Source: Pampus argenteus (Eukaryota > Chordata > Actinopteri > Scombriformes > Stromateidae). Taken from it: a DNA stretch of 64,000 nt. The DNA lies in NCBI GenBank assembly GCA_036937835.1, contig CM072864.1:468501-532500 (forward strand), given 5' to 3'. The notes under the pieces are model-generated. The model was not told the origin of the DNA and ran no database searches. It was given only the letters and a program-made list of their open reading frames with translations. A program made the translations under genes and the position numbers. Positions 14,197 through 28,300 of the stretch are shown here, piece by piece; positions within the stretch are counted from its first letter, which is position 1, and the number at the start of each line of letters is the position of its first letter.

Positions 14197-17100
14197 TGCA
14201 CAGCTGAAACGAGACCCCCATTGTGTGTGTGTGTGTGTGTTTTCAGGTACTGTCCTGTGTGTAAGAAGCACCAACTGGCCACAAAGAAGCTGGACCTCTG
14301 GTCTCTTCCAGAGGTTCTCATCATCCACCTGAAGAGGTTCTCTTATACCAAGTTCACCAGAGAGAAACTGGACAGCATTGTGGACTTCCCCCTGAGGTAC
14401 ACGCACACACATGCACCCACAGATCGTAGGCTGTAGGTAAAGATGGCCGTAGCAAGGTGCAGAGGGGAACCTTAGGACAAACGTATCAGCATTTTAACTT
14501 ACACTTAATCTTTAATTTAAGAATTATTCTCTTCTTATTTTAATTTAAGCCTCATTTTTTTATCAAGTTTGCTTGAGAAATGTTCCTAAAACATGAAAAT
14601 AGTTAAAGCTCCACTATGCTAAGACTGGTACTTCTGTCCTCTCCTCTGGTCTCGGTGAGTCAGAGTTTGACCGCACACACACCGCAGTGGACACAGTGAA
14701 GTGGAAGTTAAAGTTTTGCTCGAGTTGGCTTTGTGAGTTAAAGGCCAATAAGTCATTTATCCAAGCATCTGTTCAACAAGCAGAAACGTGTAGAAGAGTC
14801 CACAGTCTCTGTTATACAGCTACAAGACAGTTATGAAGAAGCTTTGACTTTGAAGTGACTTTTATCTTAATTTATCATGAGGCTGCTGCCTGGTTAAATC
14901 ATGGTTAAATGTTCTGAACATTATTTTACAACCCCTGAGTAACAAAGGCTGTTTTATTAGAGCAATCTCAAAGAAAGGCCAGCAGAGACTGTACTTCTTA
15001 TTCACCATTCATTCACCATTTATTCTTATTCAGTTGGTTTGTAGATCTATCACTAAGGTGTTGCTGCAGCAACATGGATGTCCAAAACGAAAACAGACTG
15101 GGTAACATTGTCATCCTGTTCTGATGTGTTGTTGCAGAGACCTGGACTTCTCCGACTGCCTCCTGAGGAAAAGTCTGTCCAATGGGGAGCCTCCGAGCCG
15201 CTATGACCTCATTGCTGTGTCCAATCACTACGGAGGACTCAGAGACGGACATTGTAAGACTTGCTGCACCAATAGTAGAAAAGGGTTTTTCCATCTGTGG
15301 TTTGGATCAGGGTTTCATTCATTTGTGTGCGTGTGCGTTCTTTCAGACACCAGCTACGCATGCAACAAAGATAACAGTCAGTGGTATTACTTTGATGACA
15401 GCAAAGTGACCTACGCCAGAGAGGACCAGATCATGGTGAATATGACACACATACACACATACTCACTGTGTGAAGGCAGAACTTCACACACTCTGTCTTT
15501 CACTCTGTCTGTCCTCATCGTTCACATCACCAGCGTCCTGACAGATGAGAAAGCACAGAAAACTCTGGGTAAGAAGTCAAGTTAGTAACATGTATTAATG
15601 GGACATGAATGTACACAGATGGAGGAGAGAGGAGCTCAGTGCATCATGGGAAGTCCTCCAGCAGTCTAGGCCTATAGCAGCATAACTAGGGACTGGTCCA
15701 AGGCAGGCCTGAGCCAGCACTAACTATAAGATTTATCAAAAAGGAAAGTTTTAAGCCTCCTCTTAAATATAGAGAGGGTGTCTGTCCCCTGACTGAACCT
15801 GGAAGATGATTCACCAGGAGAGGAGCCTGATAGATGAAGGCTCTGCCTCCCGTTGGACTCCTGGAGACTCGAGGAACCACAAGTAAACCTTCATTCAGGG
15901 AACACAGTGTTCTAGTAGGATAATAGGGTGCTATAAGATCTTTAAGATATGATGGTGACTGACTATTAAATACTTTGTAGGTAAGGAGAAGGATGCTAAA
16001 TTATATTCTGGATTTTACAGGGAGTCAATTCAGAGAAGCTAATATGGGAGAAATATGATCTCTCGTCCTAGTTTTTGTCAGAACACGCTCAGCAGCATCT
16101 GGACCAGCTAGAGAGTCTTTAGAGACATGAGGCAGCCTGATAATAAGGAATTGTAATAATCCACCCTGGAAGGTGCATGATCAGTTTTTCTGCATCTTCT
16201 TGAGTCAGGATGTGTCTGATTTTAGCAACATTACATAGGTGAAAAAAGTCCTTGAAATGTGTTATATGTGGGATATAAAGGACATGTCCTGCTCAAAGAT
16301 AACTCCCAGATTCCTTATGGTAGTGCTGGAGGCTGAGGTAGTACCATCCAGAGTAGCTTTATCATTATATAATGTGTTTCTAAGGTATTTAGGTCACATT
16401 AACTTCAGTTTTGTCTGATTTTATTGGCAGCAGATTGTAGGTCTTTATGTCCTGAAGACATGTTGTTTAATGACATGAAGTTTAATAAACTGGTTGGTTT
16501 AATCTGGATTCACTGATATATATAAATAGATATAACTGGGTATCATCTGCATAATAATGCACATTTATGGGGTGTTTCCTAATAATATGACCTAAAGGAA
16601 GCATATATAAGGTGAATAGGATTGATCCAAGCACAGAACCTTGTGGATTTTGTCTCTCTGTATGTCAGTAAAACTTTTCAGTCATTTTAACATTATATTG
16701 ACATTTCCCTTCATGCAGACCAACGCTGCTTACGTCTTGTTCTACCATCGACAAGACAAGATCAGAAAACCCACTCTGTCCGCACCCAACACAAGCCCTG
16801 CTTCCTCAACGCAGCCCGCCAGTGACATCACTTCCTGCAAAGATGACAGTGCAGAGCTGGGTGCTGCTTCCTGTGTCACCATGGAAACTGACTAAATTAA
16901 CCCTTGCAGTCCTTCATTATGGTAAATTTGTTTTTCCTTCAGAGCAGCAGGCCTTTCCTCCTCTTTTTATATCTTTTTGTTTGTTTTAGATTTTTCTGTT
17001 TTTCCAGCAACACTTGAAGGAGAGCTGAACTTGAAAAAAAGAAACATCTGGAGGTGACATGTTGTACAACCTCAGCTGGTCAGACGCTCGTCTGTCCAGG

Positions 17101-20100
17101 TCAAAGTTTATCATAGATGGCGAGGACGTGTGATTGATTCTCACTTAGTTTGATGCATCAAGACTGAACTCAGCTTCAAACTTTAAATATAAAGATCCAG
17201 TTTGAGCTGGTGGATGTTTGATTGTCGAGCCTGGAATGTGTCACAGATAATTATTAGACTGTAAATGTGTTTAATTATAACAGTTCTCTTCAATATTGGT
17301 CAATTAAAATAGGCTTTCAATAATAATTACCATCAAATATTTTAGATGCTTTTTCCTCATACTGTCTCATTGATGATTTAATAATTTTAAATAAATTTAA
17401 ATGGTTTCGGTGTTTTGAGCCAAAGAGCATCTCAGCTGACATCCTGAGAATAGAATACACTCTACAAACTTAATGAGTGTATTTACTTTTTACTGACTGA
17501 CGGACAGAAGCGTTGTTTTGTGATTTATATTTCTGACAGTTCATTCGTTTTCCGGCTTTAACATTTACTGTTTCTGTGCATCTTTAACTTAAAGATGTGC
17601 ACATGCCTAAAAATGAAACAGCCGATCCGCTGCTGCTCCGTGGGCTGCATTTACTTTTAATTTTACGGTGCTTCTTTAAAACATAAGGTGTAAATGTTGT
17701 CAGATGCTCCTTTATGTCACCAGACAGTCCTCGGTTAAATGCTGCTCTTCAGGGAATCCAGGGCACATTGTTAGATCATTAATTCAACATGTGAAGGCAG
17801 AAACCAGGTTTATTATCTTTATTATTGCTTAATTTAAATTAAAGTTAAAATAGATTTTATTTGAATTGATTGTAATGAAACACGTATTTGTCTATAATTG
17901 CTGTGATAGTTCACTCCAGCTGTATCTGCCACATCTGGAGAACATTCAGGAGTTTGTTCTTCTGTGTTTGAAACATTGATTGAGTTTTACAAACAAAAAA
18001 AAGACATTTTATCATGTAACATATTAAATGTTGAAATAAACAAGAGTTCTGTTATATAGTTGAAGCATCTGCAGGCAAAACAATTAAACTGATTCAAAAT
18101 GTTTTAAAATGGATTCGATTGAAGGTTTGAGTAGAAACCAGTGAAGGGGATTGTGGGTAAAATAGCAAAACATAATTTAATATTTAACAAAGCTGCCAGG
18201 GACAATAACTCAATCTTTCTTTGTATATTTTGTTTTCTTCTGGTATTTATTTTTTTAATGGAATAATTTCAGTTGACACGTGACTTCACTGTTTTTTCCT
18301 TGAATTAGTTTGAAGATCGACCCTTCGGGACAATGAGATGCTTATTTTTCATATTTATAGATGAGATTTGTATGCAGGCACAAAATAATTGGACAGAATG
18401 ACGGTCGAGCTGTTTGATTTGTTTTCCAGTCTGCAGAGACTCACTGATTTTTAAACCAGCTCTGTGTACAGTATTTTTGTATTGTAAGAAATGTATTATT
18501 ATTATCATCATTCCTGGTGGAGCTTTGGGTGATTTTTCTTTGGTCTTTCCTGTCAAACATCAGATGAAAATATTTTATTGTACTTTCAATCTTTTGATAC
18601 GAATAAAAGGAAGATTTTGATCACAATGAGACATGTGGGAGCTTCTACTTTAAATTTTAATATTTCTGTCTGACAGATCCGATCAGTACAGAGGTGGAAA
18701 TAAGGGAGGGGGGCATGAGCTTCACTTTCCCATCCAGATCCCTGCCAGACCGGTGACGCTCTGGTCACAAGCTCACTTCGGTTCTTTGACCAAAAACCGT
18801 TAATAGAAATGACCATTAGTTGACATTTTGAAAACAAACATTGATGTTAGTTAAATGTCTTGAAGCAGTAAGAGTCAAACTGATGTTCTTCCTGTAAGTT
18901 AGTTCAGTAAAACAGAAAACTGCTCCTCAGTTATAACAGAAATGAAAAAAACAGAAGTTGTAATAAAATGGACCAATCCAGTGAGTTGTGATGACGCTTT
19001 TATTTAACTGTTGATCTGATAACATCAGCTGTAGAAAAGTACATGCAGGATGAACACATGAACACCTGCCCTCATCTAAAGTTCCTGCAGCTCTTTTGTT
19101 CTCAGCATTTCTTAAAAGCTGCTTCTGGTCCTCTGAGAAGGATTCATATTCATAACTTTCAAAATAAATATAAAATCACGTATCTGACTGAAGATTGAGA
19201 TGTGGTTAAAAGCATAAGAGATTTGTTTGTGTATATGTAATAGAAACACTAACTGTTAAATTAAAAGTATTCAATTATATAAATCATTAACACAGTGAAG
19301 GTAGTGTTGCATTATGGGATGTCAATGAAAACTGTTATTTTTGATTAACTCTGGCACTAAATGTACATTTAACATGTTTCATCACAGAGCTGAAAGCAAC
19401 AGTGAGTCTGATTTCACAGTCAAGTCGTGAACATCTCCTGCAGGCACAACGTTCTGCGAGACTTTGACACTTCAGATTTAGAGGCTCATAAAAAGGCAGA
19501 AAGTGAATAAAGTGTCTGAGGCAGCAAACAGGTTCTGCTGCAGGAACAAAGTCCTGGAACCTTTTCACAGATGTTCTAGAACATGGTGGACTTGATGTCC
19601 TGGCTGAAGAACGTTCCAAAGTTGAGGTCTCTGGACATCAGCTCCTCCTCCACGTTCTCCAGGGCCCACTTGTGTTCCACGATCTCCAGCGCCTCCCACT
19701 CGCTCTGAAACACAGACAGACGTGAGTTCTGGATCCAGTTCTGAGCAGGTTCTACGTACTACAGTCGGTTCCACAGCTGTAGCCTGTGAGTGTTGTTCTG
19801 ATCTTGTTTTTGAATTATGTCTTTATCGTCTCACCTTAAAAGCTTTGTTGGGGTCAGGGGGCATCGCCATGGCAGCACCCGTCATCTGGTCCTGCATGAT
19901 GCGTGACTGGTCTGCAGCTACAATTAATTAAATGAAACGATTCACAATTAGAGATGATTAGAAAATATAAAAAAAGATTTTTAAGAGCTGCAAAGCTCTG
20001 AACAGAGACTTGCCGTTGTCTTGTCCCAGTATGAGGCTGTACATGCTCCTCAGTCCGAACACATTCAGGAAGTACCAGGACGCAGAGCTCACCCTGCAGA

Positions 20101-22701
20101 CAGACAACCAATCACAATGCTGCATTTTTAACAACCGTTTGGTCATTATGTTGAGCTGTTTGATGTTTACCAGGAAGCATCCAGTGACAGCAGGTCGATC
20201 CCTCTCTGTAGCATCGGCTTGAACCTCAGAGTCAGAGGGAACGGCACCTTGGCTGCATGACGACACCCGCAAACAAACAAACAAACAAACAAACAAACAA
20301 ACACAGAAACAATTATGTTTCAGTGCTAATGTTTCATGTATTTTTCTGAACATGAGAACCAGTATTTAAACTTTCAGCTCACCATTTGGGGACATTAGCT
20401 TTAACTCACTGTTTACAACCTTTACCAGGTTAGTGGGGACACAGTCTCTCATTAAATAAGGACATTTGTTTCTTTTAAATAGCATCTAATGCGTTTTGTT
20501 CATTTGAAATGTTGAAAAGTGAAGAGTGTGTGAGATGTTCACGACTCACTGATGACGAATCCAGAGAAAGCCCAGTTGATCCATCCACCAATCACAATCA
20601 TGGGCAGGACGTTGGTCAGGTTCCCCTTCATCATGTCCGTCAACATGCTGGTGTCTGCAACACACACACACACACACAGACATAATGCATCTCAACCGTC
20701 ACTAGACTGGACCTACTGGACCTCACTCAGTCACCTGTCATGGGGTTCTTGGGGACGACCTTCCTCTTGACCTTCTTGAAGAAGCCGCTCTCTGCGTTGT
20801 TGAAGTAATGTTTCCTCATGGCGAACGACTATAAACACAGATCAGAAACTGTTAACGATTAATCATTTATTGATCATTATTATTGATTTATACTAACCTG
20901 TCATACAAGTTTTAATTTACAAAACCAAGAGATTCATTACAATACGATTAAAGTAATGAACAATAAGAGAGTGTTTACCTGTCGGGGCAGGTACTTTCCG
21001 TTCTCTCGGAGGATGCGGCTGCGCAGGAGTACCTGGCTGCACACAAACACATGACCTCAGATGATAAACGTGACATCCATGAACAACAATTGTGAGCTCA
21101 GCTGTTTCCAACTAAAGGTAAAAGTTCACAAACTAACATGTTTGTGGAAATTCTCGTAATTGGACCCAAACACCTCAGAAACTGTCATTCCAGAGATTTA
21201 GCCTTAGACGGGATCACCCTGGCCTCCAGCTCCACCGTAAAAACTCTTGGAGTTGTTTTTGATCAAGACTTGTCCTTTAATAACTATATAAAACAACTTT
21301 CGAGGACTGCATTCTTCCACTTGCGTAACATTGCCAAAATCAGACGCATCATTTCTCAAGCGGATGCAGAAAAACTAGTCCATGCATTTGTTACTTCTAG
21401 GCTGGACTATTGTAACTCTTTGCTATCAGGCTGCTCTAATAAGTCTCTTAAGAGTTTGCAGCTGATTCAGAACGCTGCTGCACGTGTTCTGACAGGAACC
21501 AAGATCAGAGATCACATCTCTCCCATTTTGGCTTCCTTGCACTGGCTACCCGTTAAATCTAGAATAGAATTTAAAATTCTTCTACTAACATACAAAGCTC
21601 TTCATGGTCAGGCACCATCATATTTAAAAGAGCTCATAGTACCTTACCACCCCACTAGAACATTGCGCTCCCAGGATGGTGGGTTCCTTGTGGTTCCTAC
21701 AGTGTCTAAAAGTAGATTGGGAGCCAGAGCTTTCAGCTATCAAGCTCCTCTTCTGTGGAATAAACTACCACTCTGTGTTCGGGAGGCAGACACGATCAAC
21801 ACCTTTAAGAGTAGACTTAAGACTTTCCTGTTTGATAAAGCTTATAATTAGGGCTGGCTCAGGTCATCCCTTAGTTATGCTGCCATAGAACTAGACTGCT
21901 GGGGGACTCACATACTCTCTCGCTCTCTCTCTCTCTCATACTCTCTCTCTACTTATCTATCCATCTATCTAATCCATCTATCTATCATGTTACTAATTAA
22001 ACTTCTTCCACCTTTTTCCCTGTTAAAAGGTTTTTTGGTGGTCAAGTTTTTCCTCACTAATCGAGGGTCTAAGGACAGAGGGTGTCACTCCCTGTACAGA
22101 TTGTAAAGCCCTCTGAGACAAATGTATTTTGTGATTTTGGACTATATAAATAAAACTTGATTTGATTTGATTTTCTCAAGTTACTTCTTATTTTTGAACA
22201 CAGTAATATTATTTAGTAATTTAATAATTAATTACACATGAAGTCTCCGATTTATTTATGAATTTCCTGAAAGATTCACATTTTTGTAATAAGTGGAACT
22301 ATTTTTAAATCCTTTAATTGTCGGACAGGCGTGCAACAGATGTCACGTGTACAGATGTGATGTGTTTGTGTAGCTGCTTCCTTTTAATGTTTTATCCACA
22401 ATCATCAATATCAGTAAAGAAGTGCTGAAGAGACACTGGATACAGTCAACGTTCAGGCTCACCTGTCAGAGACCTGCTCCAGGTCCACCTTCTTGTCACT
22501 GTGGAGCAGCTGAGTGACGTAGTGACGGATGATCCCCACGAAGAAGGTGATGAAGACGATGGGCAGGACCACCCATAACCGGATGCTGGAGTCCAGCAGG
22601 AGCTCTGGACCGGCCATCGCTCTCTGTTCAACCAGAGACGCAAAAGAGATGTGAGCCTCTCTGAGAGACAACGAGGGACAGAACAACAACCCAATCATTT
22701 A

Positions 22702-22741
<40 letters not shown>

Positions 22742-23183
22742 TCTATTACTGGTTGAAGTTACGGTTCAGTGCAGGAGAAAGATAAACAGAATAATGCTAC
22801 AGACACAGTTAATGTTACACTGTTTTTATATTATTATAACACTGAGTCATTAGGATCCGTTAAAGGCCTGAAGAGCAGCTCTCACCGGTACCGGACACCA
22901 GCTGGGGCTAAAGTTAGCATTAGCTTCTAGAAACGCTAGCAGGCTAACGTTAGCCGTTTAACCTTTGAATGACCGCGTATTTAAATAACAACAGCGCCGT
23001 TTACTTTAGAGACTTGATGAACTGCTGAAAATAAAACGTCCATGTTTGAACTGAAGGTTGCTCACGTTACTCACCACATTTATCAACTTTGACTGTTAGC
23101 AACACGACAAACACGCTCCGCAGGTTCACAAGAGAAGAAGAAACACTTCCGGTTTGAGCGGAAACAACAACAACGCCTTCTTC

Positions 23184-23238
<55 letters not shown>

Positions 23239-23408
23239 GATAATAGAATTCCAACTATAACATGAAAAGCTTTAAAAGCTTTTGAAATAAGATGATAAAA
23301 CATGGCGAGGAAGAAAGAGAAAGCACAGGACTGGGATGTGTGACACAGAGGACATAGATTTGAACCCAGACTAGTGTCAGTACACACACACACACACATA
23401 CACACACA

Positions 23409-23473
<65 letters not shown>

Positions 23474-25266
23474 TTATGTACTGTTAATGCAGTACTTTAA
23501 CTACATCAAGATCACAGTACTCACAATGTACTTTTACTGTGTAAGGATTTGTCATGCAGGACTTTTACTTGTAATGAAGTATTTTACAATGCAATATTGG
23601 TACTTTTACTGCAGTAAAGTAGCTGCAACTGAGCAGGGAAGAGATGAATAATAAACAGATGATTATCAATAAAAATTAATACATTTCAATAACAACACAT
23701 GACCTGAGCCTTTGATCTGTACAAGTTAACATAATTTAATTGAACATGAGAGTAAACATATGATTTCAGGTTGTTTTTATAACATCAACTGCTGGTAAAC
23801 ATCCCTTTAAATGTGATCTAGGTGTGTTACACCTGCTGGTCACATGACTGTTAGTACCCTACACAATTGAAATTACAGAGATACTCAGTTGGTTAGAGAT
23901 TATTTTATTTTATGTTTTCAATAAAAATTTTATTATATATATATGTCCTGTATGTTACCTCAGCCTGAAGATAAATGGACTCCAGGGCAGGAAATTGACA
24001 CCTAAACTGCTGTAATGTTGTTTCTAAACCATTAATCAGATGTGTGTGTGTGTGTGTGTGTGTGTTTACCATCATCCAAACACCACAGGACACGCCTTTT
24101 CATTAACATGAACAGATTTTTATATGTTTAGAGCAATAAATATTTCCACTTTTTCCATATCTCTGCAATTTCAAAAACAAAGTACAAGTAATATATATTT
24201 ATATACACAGCTAAAATTTTCCATACATAATTTTTAAAATAATGTTGTCTCTGTTGACATGTATTTGACACTGTACTCGTACAATTTTACAAGGACTATT
24301 CAAGTCTCTCTTTGCTCTACATTATAAACAAGATTTCTTTTCCCCATAAAGCATTACATTGTGTAATAACGTACAACTTCATTGCCCTTGTATATACACA
24401 CACACACACAACACAGACGGCATTTACACAGGAATAGAATAACCAAGCCAACAGCTCAGACTTTACCTGAAGCAGATCTGATGAGCTGTTTCCTGTTTTT
24501 CCTGCTGCAGTCACATCAGATCTGTTTCTGGTCGATTCCTGAAGTAAACACAGCCAGAGACAAATGGCCTGCTGCTGAGCAAAGTGAGCACTTGTATTAT
24601 TATTTTTCATACAATGATGGTTATCTACATTCATGTTTATAATACAGGTTCATTCAGTGCAGATACTGTAATAAATACCACATGCAAACCGATAGCTGAG
24701 AGCAGATCCAGGCAGAGAAAACATATTTAAAAATGAGCGTTTAAAGGACCATACCTGTGTTTGCATGTTCTTACACTGAATATAATACACATCATTCCTG
24801 AAAACCATACAGCCTGTATTAGGCAGCCATCAATGTTTACGTCATTTCTCTGAAAATCATCTTGCAGAGACTTACAGATAGCTAATCGTCTCATCATTAC
24901 ATCTGAGAAATAATTGTTGGTTGCTCTAAGTATTGCATTGATGAGGGGGAGCAAATCAAACCAATAATTAAAGAAATAAGTACAAATCAGTACAAAGTAC
25001 AAAGGGTTGTTGTTCAGCAACAAACCACAAAATGTCGAAGCAGTTTTGAATGCATCAACTGATAGTTTTCAACACACAAACAAGGATCGAAGCACCAGGT
25101 GCAACTCGAGGCCCCTGAAAACCGAAAACATGGCTGGATTTGCATTCTGCAAAGCCTCAGATACCAAGATCTGCTCTTTACTGTACCACAGAGACCAAAT
25201 ATTACTAATAAAATAATGATGATGGATTATCTATCTGCAAGTGTGAAGTCTCTGCATGTAGATTTC

Positions 25267-25358
<92 letters not shown>

Positions 25359-25359
25359 G

Positions 25360-25392
<33 letters not shown>

Positions 25393-28300
25393 ATATATAG
25401 GAAATCAAAGCCTTTTTGGAAGAACATAATAATTCTAAACACTAATTTGGGAACTAGTTGGCAATAATTAATAGGCTAAAACATGCAAAGACACAGGTAC
25501 AGAGCTTTAACACAGGAACTTCAGTGCTTGGTTTAGCTTGGGCATGCAGTGGAACAGGGTGAGTTGTGTAATTCCTTGCGAGGTAGGTTTGATGCAGTAC
25601 TCCTCGAAAAGTTTTGTCTGCATTAAACACGGTGTTACTGTCGGTAATAAGGTAAAAGTAATAGATACACAACGAGGGATCGATGGTCCAGAAATCCTAG
25701 CAGCTAAACGTGTTGTGTGTTGTTTACCTGCATAGTTTTGATCAGTAGCAGAAATGTTGCTTGTTTCCTTTAAGAAGTTGGTGAGAAGCTTTGCTGATGA
25801 TTCAGAGGTGTGTGTTAAAGTAATTATCAAAGTCTGTATTTAAAATATTAGAACAAGTTGTATGTTAGTCACAGAAAATTCTTGGTTTGGTTGTAAAACA
25901 TATCAAAAATTAAAAACTTAATTATTATTAATTTATTTCTATAAGATGCCCAAATCAGAACAGAAGAAATCATCTCACACTCATAAGCACATAACAAAAA
26001 AAAGCTAAAAATACAAAAACAGCCCAAGGAGTACATTATGTTAGTAGCTTGTCACACAACAATATTGATAATAATATCAGTAGCACACTCTAAAAAGGTC
26101 AACAGGGTTCTTCAGAGATGGTTCCCTGAGGAACGTCAAGTGAATATAATCCATCAATTATAATCCATGACGGCATTTCCACAAACCTCAAACACAAAGG
26201 ACATTTTAGTGAGGAAACCTACGACGCTCCAGCAGCCTGAAGAACCCTTTTGATGTTAGAGCATACATTTTATTAATTCAAGCAGTTCTGACCTCAGTTA
26301 CAGACCGATGCTGTTGGCCCCATTGAAAACAGAACACACTGTACAGTTAATATCTACAGCATCAGAGGGATTTACCATCATCCACCAGTTAAACGCTGGT
26401 GAACGTTTATATGAGGCTGATGAAACCAGCCACCTCGACAGGAAAGCAACCAGCACTAAGCCCCATCACGGGCTTCCTGCCCTGACATGCTGTGATCAAG
26501 TGAGAGAGACACAGAATACACCTCAATACTGGTATGGCAGGATTGACTCAATGTGCAAAAATAATAATAAAAATGAGTTTGTTCAAGAGTGTTTCACTTA
26601 GTTGTGCATTACAGCAACAATGTTCTGCTCTCCAGTCCTGTGAGATGTTAACAGGTCCAGTTTTCAGGTTCCTTTGTGTCTTTGTTGAATGGACTTCCAG
26701 CCAGATTTAAGAAATGCAGTAAACGGCTTAATAATAAGTGAAAAGATACAATCAATCAATATGTTACTTATTTAGATGTTGAATTGTCTCTTTATTGCCA
26801 GGTGGTATTCTGAAATTAATTTTATATTGTACCATCCGTCTGTCTGAAGGCACCATATTCTCCATTTTGCAATATGACGAGTTGTGAACAAGGACTCATA
26901 AAATTCTGTTTACCTTCAAGGTTTTTAGAAATATTTTTAAGATTTCACATCCTATAGAAAGAAACAAACACAATATGTGCAGGAAAATTTGTTTTATCAA
27001 TTAATCCAATCTTTATATATCTGTTAGCATGTCAATCAATCAATCAAATTTTATTTATGTGGTAAATTTATTTCTTTCAAAGGTTGATAATGTTCTGTTT
27101 GGAACAGTTTTTTACATAATAAACAGAAACAAAACCAACAGAAGTCGGTTACCATGACAACCGGGTGAATAATATGTATCAGGATACCCTTACTAGTACC
27201 CTTAAAGTGATACCAATATAGAGTACTTCATTTTGGTTGACACCTTAAAGGTACCGATACCTAGCCCTGGTGCACATATTTAGTTTTTAGTTCATTGTCA
27301 GTTTCAGTTTATGTCAAACATAGTTTTGTGATCATCAAGACGTCCCTCCCTATCTTCGATTATCAGCTTTGAAAAACAAGCGTGATGTTGCCGTTCTGAC
27401 CACCATCCACAGATCACCATGTCATGAGCAGAGGTTGGTTGTTATAAATCCAGTGACAACATATTAAAGCATTATCTTAGCATCTGATCCTAAAATAATA
27501 ACAACATAATTTAATATTTTTAAGTTGTAAATTTGAGATAACTGGCCTTAAAAATGGTTAATAACAATGACTCTTTGCATCCAGTTAGTTTTTTGTACAT
27601 TTTGGTTTGGTAAGTGCAACACTGCCCCCTAGTGTTCACATTCATGTGTATTATTAGGAGACATTGACACTAGTGTCCATGTACAATACCTGCACATTCA
27701 CAGAAGATGGTTGGTTTGCCAGACACTGGCAAACCAACCATCCTTACAAACTGCAAAATTGCCATTTTCAAAACTGTGTGTACCCTTTTTAATTTTAACT
27801 TTCCACCCAAATAATTGAACATTTTCAGGAATCTAACCTTTAGGGGAAATGCACTTGAACTTGTTTAATGTAACCTGAAATAACACTGAGCCTGTGGCAC
27901 AGACTGGGTGACTGTGGTCAGATACTGTAGCTCCCAGACTGTTTCCCAGCCTGCACCCTGTTTGGCACATTTCAATGTAATCTCCTTGCCTGGCAACATA
28001 CAGGGTCACACACACAATATAGAGCATGAAATATAGCTGACATATATTATAATTTCTGACACTTTCATATATGTTAGGATATGTGAGGGGGAGCATTTAC
28101 TGGTTTAGTACAAATGAAATAAATCCCCCTTTACCAGAACAACAACAACACAGTGCACCTTGCTGAAACCCTGTAACCCACAAACACTAAAGGCTTTGAG
28201 AGTTTTCCTCTCAGTAAGTTTTGCACAAAGGTAAAAAAACACCTGTAGTTTTTATTTCAATGGCTTATTTAGAATTTCAAAACAAATGTAGAAATAAAAG